Shown one piece after another: positions 6,724 through 13,402 of a stretch of DNA of 40,631 nt. The stretch comes from a virus. Under the pieces are notes generated by a model that was given only the letters and a program-made list of their open reading frames with translations, had not been told where the DNA came from and searched no databases. The stretch's first letter is position 1. Every line of letters begins with the position of its first letter. Location: positions 1 through 40,631 of IMG/VR virus record IMGVR_UViG_3300017772_000031. One strand, 5' to 3'. The position numbers and the translations under genes were made by a program.

Positions 6724-6955
6724 GCACCTAGAGGCATGCGGTGAGCGCGGCTCAACCGACGACGAGTTGGAGGTGGCACTGGGACTACTACATCAGACTG
6801 CGTCAGCCCGAAGACGTGAGCTTGAACTCATGGGCAGGGTAGTGAAGACCGACAGGGAGAGGAAGACTAGGACAGGATCTGCAGCAGCGGTCTATTGCTC
6901 AGAGGACTCCGCTCGACCCCATCGGCAAACCACCATGTTCGCCATCCATGATTGA
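6611..6955 (+). CDS. winged-helix DNA-binding protein
   Basis: 114 residues, ATG at 6611 right after GGAGGAG (6602-6608). After a polar N-terminus, residues ~33-95 form a typical phage winged helix: MRERVHRHLEACGERGSTDDELEVALGL (in parts), SARRRELELMGRVVKT and RKTRTGSAAAVY, matching the pattern in which a promoter-reading helix is followed by a basic wing. This suggests a small transcription regulator or accessory replication protein. It overlaps the previous gene by 113 bases and the next by eight. Confidence 0.65.
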   Translation: MQDTYGGMPPFVSGSETSEKASSRAKESASSMRERVHRHLEACGERGSTDDELEVALGLLHQTASARRRELELMGRVVKTDRERKTRTGSAAAVYCSEDSARPHRQTTMFAIHD

Positions 6956-7160
6956 GCGCGTCACATCCTCAGACGGTCTAACCTGGACCGTGCAAAAGAA
7001 CGACAGGGAGGCGTGGGCTATCTGCTCGTCTGGCTCCGTCTGGGTATCGAGGTCCAAACTCGAGGTCTACGCGCTTCCGTATGTACCCCTCGAGGTGATG
7101 GAGAAGCTCTGGTCCATGCGACCTCCTCAGAGGCGCTCAACGACTGCGGAGCCCTCGTAG
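6948..7160 (+). CDS. hypothetical protein (70 aa)
   Basis: ATG at 6948 overlaps the previous stop by eight bases. The sequence (SSDGLTWTVQKNDREAWAI, VWVSRSKLEVYALPYVPLEVMEKLW) looks like a compact beta-rich domain with several tryptophans. Its 3' end overlaps the convergent methyltransferase gene by 34 bases, which marks the edge of the inverted cassette. No family is recognised. Confidence 0.55.
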   Translation: MIERVTSSDGLTWTVQKNDREAWAICSSGSVWVSRSKLEVYALPYVPLEVMEKLWSMRPPQRRSTTAEPS

Positions 7161-7735
7161 CCTTTCTCCCAGGTAAACCATCCGTAGTCGTACAGGTCAG
7201 TGCCCCCACCAGGGGCGAACGATGGTCGTCTACCCAGAACCCCTAGGTGGAAGAATCCAAAGTCCTGATACAGGTTCACCCGTCTCTTGCCCGCAAGAAA
7301 CGCGAGCCTCAGGAGGAAGGTCACCCTCGAGCCGTCACCTATGTGGCGCATAGAGTGCTCGACGAACTCCTGAGCCAGAGAAAACGGAGGGTTCCCTACA
7401 ACCCATACGTCTCCCCGGTCTTTGAGCCCTGCTGGCTGAAGCTCGAGGAAGTCGTACTCAATAACGTGTACTCCGTCCTGGCGGCTCATCTCTGAGCGTT
7501 CGGCGTCCAGTTCTACGCCGAGTATCGACGCAGTGGGGAAGTACGCATCTCGCCAACCCTTAAGCCTTGAAAGCATTGCCCCGTCCCCGCAAGAGGGCTC
7601 GATGATCGTCGAGCACTCCTCCGGCGCGGCCTCGCTACGGAGCATGTCTCGCACACACCATTCCGGTGTCGCGTAAAAATCATCTGGGTGCCTACCCCTG
7701 ACCGGTGCCCTCTGTGGGAAGAGAGAGAACGTCAT
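7127..7735 (-). CDS. orphan DNA methyltransferase (N6-adenine type)
   Basis: 202 residues. FYATPEW (20-26), the SAM-binding motif I EPSCGDGAM (46-54), acidic VELD (74-77) after it and catalytic NPPF (115-118) follow in the order of amino-methyltransferases that modify adenine (NPPF/Y). No restriction enzyme lies beside it, so it is probably protective or regulatory. It starts at ATG 7735, sharing four bases with the XRE gene, so the two are translated together. It runs against all neighbouring early genes, as an inserted cassette would. Target sequence is unknown. Confidence 0.85.
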   Translation of the reverse strand: MTFSLFPQRAPVRGRHPDDFYATPEWCVRDMLRSEAAPEECSTIIEPSCGDGAMLSRLKGWRDAYFPTASILGVELDAERSEMSRQDGVHVIEYDFLELQPAGLKDRGDVWVVGNPPFSLAQEFVEHSMRHIGDGSRVTFLLRLAFLAGKRRVNLYQDFGFFHLGVLGRRPSFAPGGGTDLYDYGWFTWEKGYEGSAVVERL

Positions 7736-7968
7736 CGCGTAACGTCCACCCGCTCTTCGCTGGTGAGCCAGTCCGACACTCGTACAGTGTCGTTTGTGAG
7801 ATGAGCAATCCTATGCTGGTGAGCCATCCCAGGCCGAACGGTTCCGTCGAACCATTTGTACAGGGTCTGCCTCGTCACAGAGCATAGCCCTGCGAACTCA
7901 ACTCGACTCATGTCCTGTCTGTCCAGCCACGCTTTAAGGGTGCGGGAGCCCTCTGTGATGTTCGCCAT
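7732..7968 (-). CDS. XRE-like helix-turn-helix regulator
   Basis: 78 residues from ATG 7968 (a GTG at 8013 would give 93). Residues 19-46 make a Cro/CI-type helix-turn-helix: DMSRVEFAGLCSVTRQTLYKWFDG, in the usual order with a Gln-Thr-Leu recognition helix. It is small, with no dimerisation or peptidase domain, more like an R-M controller or Cro than a full CI. It overlaps the methyltransferase start (ATGA). The intergenic space upstream carries a sigma70-like promoter and repeated ACATACGT, its likely operator. Confidence 0.8.
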   Translation of the reverse strand: MANITEGSRTLKAWLDRQDMSRVEFAGLCSVTRQTLYKWFDGTVRPGMAHQHRIAHLTNDTVRVSDWLTSEERVDVTR

Positions 7969-7986
7969 TTCGTAGAGATACACTCC

Positions 7987-8021
7987 ACATACGTGTCGCC
8001 CCACGGTTGACACACATACGT
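7987..8021. promoter_or_regulatory. candidate XRE operator: two ACATACGT repeats
   Basis: ACATACGT occurs at 7987-7994 and 8014-8021, 27 bases apart and on the same face of the helix to within a fraction of a turn. The pair flanks the -35 box of the rightward promoter and lies upstream of the leftward XRE gene, so one protein could control both directions. Binding is inferred. Confidence 0.45.
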
Positions 8022-8035
8022 CGTCAGCCTACTCT
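8007..8035 (+). promoter_or_regulatory. sigma70-like promoter for the 8061-11319 genes
   Basis: TTGACA (8007-8012) is a perfect -35. A 17-base spacer leads to TACTCT (8030-8035), a weaker -10. Transcription would start near 8042, just before the AGGAG site (8048-8052) of the 8061 gene. It overlaps the ACATACGT repeats. Confidence 0.5.
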
Positions 8036-8060
8036 CCGCTGCAACCCAGGAGCACAACCA

Positions 8061-8255
8061 ATGAGTCGAAGAAAAGCCAGGTGGTCTGTAGCCACGTATC
8101 CCGTCAGCGAAGGTGGGAGGTCTTTATGGGTCTCTCTCATCAAGAAAAACGGCAAGCTCATCCAGAAGATTGAGCAGGCCGGGAGGCGTAACGACGCGCA
8201 GCAAGCGGCCATCGAGGCCCTCGAGTTGCTCCGTAACGAGGAACCGTCTCTGTGA
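8061..8255 (+). CDS. hypothetical protein (64 aa)
   Basis: ATG at 8061 has AGGAG eight bases upstream, so the longer frame from 8007 is rejected. The protein is basic (MSRRKARWSVATYPV, LWVSLIKKNGKLIQKIEQAGRR) with a helical C-terminus. It looks like a small nucleic-acid-associated protein. It is the first gene after the promoter at 8007 and couples to the next by GTGA. No family is recognised. Confidence 0.6.
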   Translation: MSRRKARWSVATYPVSEGGRSLWVSLIKKNGKLIQKIEQAGRRNDAQQAAIEALELLRNEEPSL

Positions 8256-8476
8256 ACTGCGTCGAATGCGGCTCTGTTCTGCCCTCCTCTCGCTCCCGGT
8301 GCGACAGGTGCTCGCCTAGCGTCCGTCTCGTATCGGGGTCGAGCAAAGACGACTCTCTTTGCGGATGTGCGCTCGACATGCGCTCCGCACACAAGGCGAC
8401 ATGCCGTCGCCACCCGTCCTATGTGGACTCTCTGTTGAGCCCAGCGAACGGACCACACTGCGTGGGTGCTTTGTGA
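8252..8476 (+). CDS. cysteine-rich zinc-ribbon protein (74 aa)
   Basis: GTG at 8252 overlaps the previous stop. Motifs CVECG (3-7) and CDRC (17-20) make a first zinc ribbon. A second group, CGCALDM...C (37-51), and a histidine-rich tail follow. The first ribbon resembles the N-terminal zinc-ribbon module of many small bacterial proteins. Function is unknown; it may bind DNA, RNA or a host protein. Confidence 0.6.
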   Translation: MNCVECGSVLPSSRSRCDRCSPSVRLVSGSSKDDSLCGCALDMRSAHKATCRRHPSYVDSLLSPANGPHCVGAL

Positions 8477-8565
8477 TGTCTGGTCGAGACAGAGCCGGGT
8501 TCGCCATTTGTTTATTTGTTCTCTGCCTCATCGCAGGGATAGCCATTGGAGTTTTCTGTGACTGA
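8476..8565 (+). CDS. 29-residue single-pass membrane peptide
   Basis: ATG at 8476 shares one base with the previous stop (a GTG at 8473 would give GTGA). The peptide MSGRDRAGFAICLFVLCLIA (first 20) continues in a hydrophobic run to GIAIGVF and ends CD, so one membrane span with a positive N-terminal flank. It ends 8 bases inside the Erf gene. Small membrane peptides in early operons can act on host physiology; no evidence shows that here. Confidence 0.45.
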   Translation: MSGRDRAGFAICLFVLCLIAGIAIGVFCD

Positions 8566-9208
8566 GCCAACACATTCAAACGTTTACGAAGCCATCAACG
8601 CTGTCATGCAGGAGATTGGATACGTGTACAAAGGGACAAAGGTAGACATGGGAGGTGGTCGTTCGTACCGGGCTGCCGGTGAAGCGGAGCTTCTCAAGGC
8701 TCTTCGACCCGTCATGGTCCGTCATGGGCTCATGATCATGCCCATCCAGCATGAGGTGGAGTCCGTACATGAGATGCTCCCGAAGTTCTACCGTGGGAAG
8801 AAGGAGGGGGAAAGGTCCAGCCGAACCGTAAGGGTGAACAGCATCTACCGGATAGCCCATGTGTCTGGTCAATACGTGGATGTCGCCGCAGCAGGCGAAG
8901 GCCAGGACACCGGGGACAAGGCGACAGCAAAAGCCCTGACCATCGCCATGAAGTACGCGCTTCGACAATCGTTCGCGCTCGAGACGGGCGACGACCCAGA
9001 CCGAGAGCGTCCTGAGAGGCAGTTCGAGCGGACAGACACGCCCGATGTGATTGACGCAGCGAAGAAGCGGCTCCGTCAGGTGTTTGGAGACAACCACGCT
9101 GAGGCTGGCCTCATGGTGAAAGAGTCCACCGGACTCGACCTCAGAGAAGCACTCAGTGACTCGTCAGCATGTCAGGTAATCATCAACGCATTGTCCAAGG
9201 AGTCCTGA
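8558..9208 (+). CDS. erf: Erf-family single-strand annealing protein
   Basis: 216 residues. GTG at 8558 has GGAG six bases upstream. The N-terminal domain follows Erf/Rad52-like phage annealases: YEAINAVMQEIGYVYKGTKVDM, written in parts, then AGEAELLKALRPVMVRHGLMIMP, EVESV, and the conserved GEGQDTGDKATAKALTIAMKYAL split around residues 112-135, ending QSFALETGDDPD. It would anneal complementary single strands during recombination and genome circularisation. The C-terminal part is variable, as usual. It sits with Gp157, SSB and RuvC-like genes. Confidence 0.88.
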   Translation: MTEPTHSNVYEAINAVMQEIGYVYKGTKVDMGGGRSYRAAGEAELLKALRPVMVRHGLMIMPIQHEVESVHEMLPKFYRGKKEGERSSRTVRVNSIYRIAHVSGQYVDVAAAGEGQDTGDKATAKALTIAMKYALRQSFALETGDDPDRERPERQFERTDTPDVIDAAKKRLRQVFGDNHAEAGLMVKESTGLDLREALSDSSACQVIINALSKES

Positions 9209-9774
9209 TGGAACAGCACATTCTCACAACGGGTCAAATCGAAGACACCCTGGCCTACATCTCAGACATGGAGGCTCGCATCGACCTCCTCACCGACAGC
9301 GGGGAAGACATCGTCAGAGCTGACGCAATGATTGAGAAGATTAACGAGGCACTCGACGCCCTGGGCGAGAGTATCCCAGCGAAGGCAGAGAGGGCGGTGT
9401 ACGTCCTGAGGGCGGCAGAGTCGAGGCGAGACCTCATGAAGAAGCATGAGGCGCAACTCAAGGCTAGGAGGGCTCGAGAGGAGAAGACCATCGAACGGGT
9501 GCGAGACGTTGTCGCAAGGCTTCTCGCCGCACACAAGGAGCACCAGTCAGACCCTAAAGCAAAGCTTCAGACTGACGCCGGAACTATTTACGAAACCTCA
9601 AGAACCAGGGTCGTTGGGCCGGACGACATCTCGCTCTGGCCTGCTGAGTTCTTGAGGCACAGGGGACCAGAGCCAGACAAGTCGAAGGTGGACAGAGAAC
9701 TTCGCAACACGCCAGAAGATGAACTACCGCAAGGGTTTACGCGGGTAACTAAAAGGAGCACTTCAGTAAGATGA
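9208..9774 (+). CDS. siphovirus Gp157-like protein
   Basis: 188 residues; ATG at 9208 follows AAGGAG. Long helical coiled coil (about 10-115: ISDMEARIDLLTDSGEDI, MIEKINEALDALGES, KKHEAQLKARRAREEKTIERV) followed by the family's C-terminal beta region: KLQTDAGTIYETSRTRVVGPDDI, split here, WPAEFLRHRGPEPDKSK and the TSVR end. This is the Gp157 pattern, often next to annealases or SSB in phages and linked to recombination or phage resistance. Exact activity is not known. It overlaps ssb by ATGA. Confidence 0.8.
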   Translation: MEQHILTTGQIEDTLAYISDMEARIDLLTDSGEDIVRADAMIEKINEALDALGESIPAKAERAVYVLRAAESRRDLMKKHEAQLKARRAREEKTIERVRDVVARLLAAHKEHQSDPKAKLQTDAGTIYETSRTRVVGPDDISLWPAEFLRHRGPEPDKSKVDRELRNTPEDELPQGFTRVTKRSTSVR

Positions 9775-10169
9775 GCAATGCAATCACAATTACAGGGAAT
9801 CTCGGAGCCGACCCAGAGCGAAGGGTTGAAGGTGCAGGGCCAGTAGAGGTGCGTGTCGCAGACTCAACCGGATATGGAGAGCGCAAGCGAACCACCTGGT
9901 GGAAGTGCGCTGTCTGGGGGAAGACCGGAGAGTACGCACTCGCAAACCTCAAGAAGGGAGACATGGTTGTCGTCTATGGAGAAGCACACCTTGATGAGTG
10001 GGAGGGCAGAGATGGCTCGAAACGATCAACCCTTGTCCTCAACTGCAACCGACTCGACGGACCATTCCAGCGCAGGAAACTCGGAGACCGTGACGACAGC
10101 CCCCAGCGAAGGGATGCTCCGACTTCACGACCTGCGCCAAAGAAGTACGAAGACGACATCCCGTTCTAG
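9771..10169 (+). CDS. ssb: single-stranded DNA-binding protein
   Basis: 132 residues. OB-fold SSB signature: ITITGNLGADPERR near the start, TTWWKCAVWGKTGEYALANLKKGDMVVVYGE in parts, and RSTLVLNCNRLD. The linker is proline-rich and the C-terminus is EDDIPF, the acidic tail through which SSBs bind partner proteins. ATG 9771 overlaps the previous stop. It coats single strands for the DnaB fork and Erf annealing. Confidence 0.95.
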   Translation: MSNAITITGNLGADPERRVEGAGPVEVRVADSTGYGERKRTTWWKCAVWGKTGEYALANLKKGDMVVVYGEAHLDEWEGRDGSKRSTLVLNCNRLDGPFQRRKLGDRDDSPQRRDAPTSRPAPKKYEDDIPF

Positions 10170-10200
10170 TCGCCGCATACCTCGAGGCGAGAAGGTGGCG

Positions 10201-10422
10201 ATGGTCATACAGGAACTTATGTGCCGGAAGATGACCTGGAGGGAAGGGGTAGACCTCATCGGAGTGAAGTCGAGGAGCATCTGGTATCGCATCCTCGATG
10301 ACATCGAGATAGCCGACTGGAAGGTGAAGAGGTACTACAAGCCGGGGTCTCTGCAGGCCCACTACTACATCGACCTCAACGACCCATGGAAGGGAAGAAG
10401 CCTTGAAGATACTAGCTATTGA
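10201..10422 (+). CDS. hypothetical protein (73 aa)
   Basis: ATG at 10201, with a weak GAAGGTGG upstream; the longer frame inside ssb is rejected because it would read the ssb coding sequence out of frame. The product is basic with a possible helix-turn-helix (KMTWREGVDLIGVKSRSIWYRI) and aromatic-rich tail (WKVKRYYKPGSLQAHYYIDL). It overlaps the RuvC-like start by 20 bases. A small DNA-binding role is possible. Confidence 0.55.
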   Translation: MVIQELMCRKMTWREGVDLIGVKSRSIWYRILDDIEIADWKVKRYYKPGSLQAHYYIDLNDPWKGRSLEDTSY

Positions 10423-10885
10423 CCCAGGGACAACGTCGTCTGGCGTTGTCGTCTACTGCTCTCAAGAAAAGCTTGTACTTTGGGCTACTAAGGCACTGGA
10501 AAACAACGAGGTTCTTGCTCTCATCTCTAAGGTGGGGGCAGGAGCCTCGACTCCTTTGCCGAGCATAGTTGCCGTCGAGCGGGTCCAGGCTCAAGGTCTG
10601 GCAGGCAACGATGTCCTCAAGACCGCAGAGTGGTCAGCTCGCTTTGTTCAGTCGGCAGAGTGTTTCGGACTGCCCTTTCGGTGGCACTACCGAAGAGAGG
10701 TGTGCAGGCACCTCGACGTTTCGGGCGGGAAGAAGGACAGCCAGGTTCGAGAGAGATGTATCGAGCTTCATGGCGGGGACAAGAGCGCAGCAGTCGGCGT
10801 GAAGAAAAGCCCTGGCCCTCTCTACGGGGTCAGCGGTCATGCTTGGCAGGCTCTTGGTCTCGCTCTTCTCGTCGCTGACATATAG
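10403..10885 (+). CDS. RuvC-like Holliday-junction nuclease
   Basis: 160 residues from TTG 10403, after a purine-rich AAGGGAAGAAG. The RNase H-like fold shows AIDPGTTSSGVV (Asp7), VAVERVQAQG (Glu59) and a last helix GHAWQALGLAL. In RuvC the last helix normally carries two acidic residues (DxxDA); here His146 and Gln149 stand there, so metal binding may differ. It should resolve branched recombination intermediates before packaging. Confidence is high for the fold and moderate for activity. Confidence 0.8.
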   Translation: MKILAIDPGTTSSGVVVYCSQEKLVLWATKALENNEVLALISKVGAGASTPLPSIVAVERVQAQGLAGNDVLKTAEWSARFVQSAECFGLPFRWHYRREVCRHLDVSGGKKDSQVRERCIELHGGDKSAAVGVKKSPGPLYGVSGHAWQALGLALLVADI

Positions 10886-10923
10886 GCCCTGACAAGACAG
10901 GGACTGTTCAGAAAGGTTTTCTA

Positions 10924-11124
10924 GTGCCGATTTACGAGTACAAGTGTGGGTCTTGTGGCTCCGAGTTCAGCGTACTGTCCAGCCACAGGGACAGCGAGCG
11001 GCCTCGACCGTGCCCTGACCCTGTATGCCTTGAGCCCGAAGCGAGGAAGGTCGTGTCTCGCACGTCATTCGCGCTGAAGGGCGACGGGTGGGCAAGTGAC
11101 GGCTACTCAGGAAAGGGTAAGTAG
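10924..11124 (+). CDS. FmdB-family zinc-ribbon protein
   Basis: 66 residues, GTG at 10924. The start PIYEYKCGSCGSEFSVL is the FmdB signature with CxxC, followed by a second pair in RPCPDPVC. The C-terminus KVVSRTSFALKGDGWASDGYS is also typical of this phage/bacterial group. FmdB proteins were linked to regulation, but the phage forms are uncharacterised. A second FmdB-type domain occurs at 35612. Confidence 0.8.
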   Translation: MPIYEYKCGSCGSEFSVLSSHRDSERPRPCPDPVCLEPEARKVVSRTSFALKGDGWASDGYSGKGK

Positions 11125-11319
11125 TTGTACATCATCATGCAGGCGAGCCACGCGCATCGGTCACCTCGAGCTTCGGAGGCTTACCGGGGGCCGACAACAA
11201 AGGTCGCTGGGGTCAAGCCGGGTGTCGTCTACTCGTCGCTTAAGGATGCAGAGAAAGACTCTGCAAGGCTTAGGGAGTGGAACCCCGCAGGGTTTGTTGT
11301 CGTCAGCATAAGCAAGTGA
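11125..11319 (+). CDS. hypothetical protein (64 aa)
   Basis: TTG at 11125 has AAAGGG seven bases upstream. The internal ATG at 11137 lies too far from it. The sequence has a basic N-terminus and a compact C-terminal half (GVVYSSLKDAEKDSARLREW NPAGFVVVSISK in parts). This helix-strand end is reminiscent of small phage DUF proteins, but I recognise no family. Confidence 0.5.
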   Translation: MYIIMQASHAHRSPRASEAYRGPTTKVAGVKPGVVYSSLKDAEKDSARLREWNPAGFVVVSISK

Positions 11320-11338
11320 CTAGCGCCCATGCTTTGGG

Positions 11339-11347
11339 TGCTACGAT
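11339..11347 (+). promoter_or_regulatory. possible extended -10 promoter for lysis genes
   Basis: TG-C-TACGAT at 11339-11347 resembles an extended -10 and ends seven bases before ATG 11355. No matching -35 is seen. If used, the transcript would start at or very near the ATG, a leaderless message, which would fit the lack of a ribosome-binding site there. Confidence 0.3.
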
Positions 11348-11354
11348 TCCGCGC

Positions 11355-11597
11355 ATGAAAAACCAGAGCAAGCGTAAGGACACAGAGAGCGAGAGCAGAA
11401 GGCTCAAGTTCCTGGGGATGGTCATTGCTACTGGCGGGTGCATCCTAGCAAAGGAGTCGTCCGTAGAGATTGCTGGGATCTACGCAGCCTTCGTTGGAGG
11501 AGCGGCGTATCTAGGGTCAAAGTACATCTCTGGCGAGACATCCCGACCCAGCGGCTCTGTCGAGGCAATACCACCCATCTCGGAAGTGTCTGACTAA
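11355..11597 (+). CDS. small two-span membrane protein, holin candidate
   Basis: 80 residues, ATG at 11355. Two hydrophobic stretches, LKFLGMVIATGGCILA (about 18-33) and VEIAGIYAAFVGGAAYLGS (about 37-55), are separated by a short charged turn, with a basic N-terminus and a polar tail. This is the size and shape of a class II holin. It opens the cluster leading to the M15 endolysin. Similar topology could also serve an antiholin; function is inferred from place and shape. Confidence 0.55.
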   Translation: MKNQSKRKDTESESRRLKFLGMVIATGGCILAKESSVEIAGIYAAFVGGAAYLGSKYISGETSRPSGSVEAIPPISEVSD

Positions 11598-11956
11598 TGT
11601 CTCGAGTTCCCTGGTGGGGGTGGGCTCTCGTCGCAATAGCCGCATCCCTTGTTCTCCTTGTAGCTATCCCACCCCTGCGGGATTTGGTTGTCGCAGGTAT
11701 TGCTTCCGTATTCGCTACAGCAGTCGGAGTAAAGGCGACGAAAAGGGTGGCGCAGGCGCGAAGCAATGCGACCGAAGCAGTCGAAGAGCACCGCGATAAC
11801 GTTGCAGCCGAGTCGCTACAGGTCGAGAAGAGGGAAGAAAGGGACGAGGACCGCGCCTCAGAGGCTCTAGCCGAAGATACGAAGGCTGACGAGCCCGAAG
11901 GAGACGAAGAGCGCAGAGAGCGAATGGAGGCTCTCGGAAAGGATCCTCTGTCGTGA
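11597..11956 (+). CDS. membrane-anchored coiled-coil protein (spanin or holin-like)
   Basis: 119 residues; TAATG overlap with the previous gene. N-terminal hydrophobic span(s) WWGWALVAIAASLVLLVAIP (about 6-25) and LVVAGIASVFATAVGV (about 30-45) precede a long charged coiled coil (AQARSNATEAVEEHRD, VEKREERDEDRASEALAED). An N-terminal membrane anchor plus periplasmic coiled coil is the layout of inner-membrane spanins. No lipobox-bearing partner is evident, so the call is tentative. Confidence 0.5.
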   Translation: MSRVPWWGWALVAIAASLVLLVAIPPLRDLVVAGIASVFATAVGVKATKRVAQARSNATEAVEEHRDNVAAESLQVEKREERDEDRASEALAEDTKADEPEGDEERRERMEALGKDPLS

Positions 11957-12387
11957 CCATCACAATCGACATCCGCCTGGTCCTTCTCCTCGCAAGCACC
12001 CTCGTCCTCACCGGAGCAAAGAAGCACAGGCTTATCGACCCCATACCGTGGGAGGAAGCGGCACGCTACGTGCCAAAGCCCCTAGAAGATGTGGTCACAG
12101 ACAGAGCCCCTGCCCTCGCTGGAGACCCTGTTCCTTTTGACGGATGGGTCTTAGGTGGCAAGTCGTTTAGCCGTGTTGTCGAGTCGTATGAAGATACCTC
12201 GCGTGCGCTGAAGGCTTGCTACCTCTGGAGAGAGCAGGACCGAGTGTTCGCTGACCGGATACACGCATCCACCGTTGAGGGTTTGCGAGTCTGCAGAAAC
12301 AGTAAGCCCAGGGACTTTGCAGCAGGAGCCGCTATCGGTTTTGCTGGATGTGCAGGAGTCGGATGGGCAGTGGAGAGCGCAAGATGA
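11953..12387 (+). CDS. secreted or membrane protein, possible spanin
   Basis: 144 residues, GTG at 11953 (GTGA overlap). Residues 5-20 (IDIRLVLLLASTLVLTG) look like a signal or anchor. The middle holds VPFDGWVLGGKSF, resembling the conserved APF(D/S)GVLL patch of some phage spanin-like proteins, then a helix (YEDTSRALKACYLWREQDRVF). A second hydrophobic segment, FAAGAAIGFAGCAGVGWAV, lies near the end. Two anchors with a soluble middle suggest an envelope-spanning part. It precedes the endolysin by an ATGA overlap. Confidence 0.5.
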   Translation: MTITIDIRLVLLLASTLVLTGAKKHRLIDPIPWEEAARYVPKPLEDVVTDRAPALAGDPVPFDGWVLGGKSFSRVVESYEDTSRALKACYLWREQDRVFADRIHASTVEGLRVCRNSKPRDFAAGAAIGFAGCAGVGWAVESAR

Positions 12388-12908
12388 GCCGACGAATGGA
12401 AGACCTCGAGCCTGACTTTCGAGAGACATGCTCTCAGGTAATCAAAGCATGCACAGAGAAGGGCGTGGACATGCGCCCGTTCTTCACCGCAAGGCACCCG
12501 GTGGAGCAGGGAGCCCTGTGGAGGCAGTCCCGAAGCTCGAGCGAGGTGAAGTCCGTAATCCATCACCTACAAGAGAACGGTGCGAAGTACCTTGCTCAGT
12601 GCATTGTAGATGCCGGTCCTCAGTCTGGAAGGTGGGCGACGAACGCTATACCGGGCATGTCTTGGCACCAGTGGGGGCTGGCTATCGACTGCTATTGGTT
12701 GGTGGACGGTCGCGCTGAGTGGGGCGCACAGGCTGTCCATGACGGCATCAACGGCTACAAGGTCTACGAGCAGACTGCTGAGTCTTTTGGCCTGCGGTCT
12801 TTGGCAAGCATGGGGGATGCGGTCCACATCCAAAAGCCGCAGGAGAGTTCGCCAAAGAGCCTTAGTCTTGTTGAGATTGACCAGGCAATGAGAGAGCGGT
12901 GGAGATAA
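12384..12908 (+). CDS. M15-family peptidase endolysin
   Basis: 174 residues. VanY/L-alanyl-D-glutamate peptidase pattern: SWHQWGLAIDCYW (zinc ligands H95 and D102) and GDAVHIQ (H148), with a serine-rich loop before them. It cuts peptide stems of peptidoglycan. No signal peptide or wall-binding domain is visible, so release through a holin is expected. Ends 14 bases before the next start. Confidence 0.9.
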   Translation: MSRRMEDLEPDFRETCSQVIKACTEKGVDMRPFFTARHPVEQGALWRQSRSSSEVKSVIHHLQENGAKYLAQCIVDAGPQSGRWATNAIPGMSWHQWGLAIDCYWLVDGRAEWGAQAVHDGINGYKVYEQTAESFGLRSLASMGDAVHIQKPQESSPKSLSLVEIDQAMRERWR

Positions 12909-12922
12909 GCGACAGGTAACAA

Positions 12923-13402
12923 GTGAGTGAACACGACCCAGCAGAAGACACGCTGACGGTAGCTGTCGAAGCCGCTCGAGACGCCATCGAGTCCCGCAGG
13001 ATAGATAAGTCAAGCCATGTGGCCGCGCCCGACTCCGCTCCGAGTGGCCCCTGGGCGATGCTTGCAAAGCTCGACAAGACCACTCTTACTGTGATGGCAG
13101 CATCTCTCGGCGTTCTGACTATGGAGGCTGACAGGTGGCTCGCCTCCATGATTCGAGACGAAGAGACCGCTATATCAAGAGCGGTCTTTGACATCGTCGA
13201 GAAGAAGGCAACTGAAGTGTGTCAGGCCGAGACCGACGCTTTGCGCGGAGAGGTCAATGAGGCCGCAGAGAAGCCTCCAACCATCAGCGACATTAGAGAG
13301 AAGGCTTGGGGTGACAGGCAGAGGATCTTCGCCCTGGAGAGACTCCACGATGTCGGAGAGGCTAGGAGAGAAAGACGAAGAGCAGACGAAGAGGCTGACT
13401 AG
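12923..13402 (+). CDS. hypothetical protein (159 aa), last plus-strand gene of the block
   Basis: GTG at 12923 after GACAGG. The product is acidic and mostly helical, with a mildly hydrophobic middle (LTVMAASLGVLTMEADRWLASMI, about 55-77, in parts) and a charged C-terminal coiled coil (RIFALERLHDVGEARRERRR). Its TAG overlaps the opposing gene's stop in a shared CTAG, leaving no room for a terminator between the convergent operons. A virion accessory or lysis role is possible; no family is recognised. Confidence 0.6.
   Translation: MSEHDPAEDTLTVAVEAARDAIESRRIDKSSHVAAPDSAPSGPWAMLAKLDKTTLTVMAASLGVLTMEADRWLASMIRDEETAISRAVFDIVEKKATEVCQAETDALRGEVNEAAEKPPTISDIREKAWGDRQRIFALERLHDVGEARRERRRADEEAD

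Noticed and set aside
10887-10902. CCCTG-ACAAGA-CAGGG hairpin as a terminator
   Set aside because: Only five base pairs and no following U-run, between closely spaced same-strand genes.
13399-13402. Bidirectional terminator at the convergent junction
   Set aside because: The stops overlap in CTAG and no stem with a U-run is visible around it.
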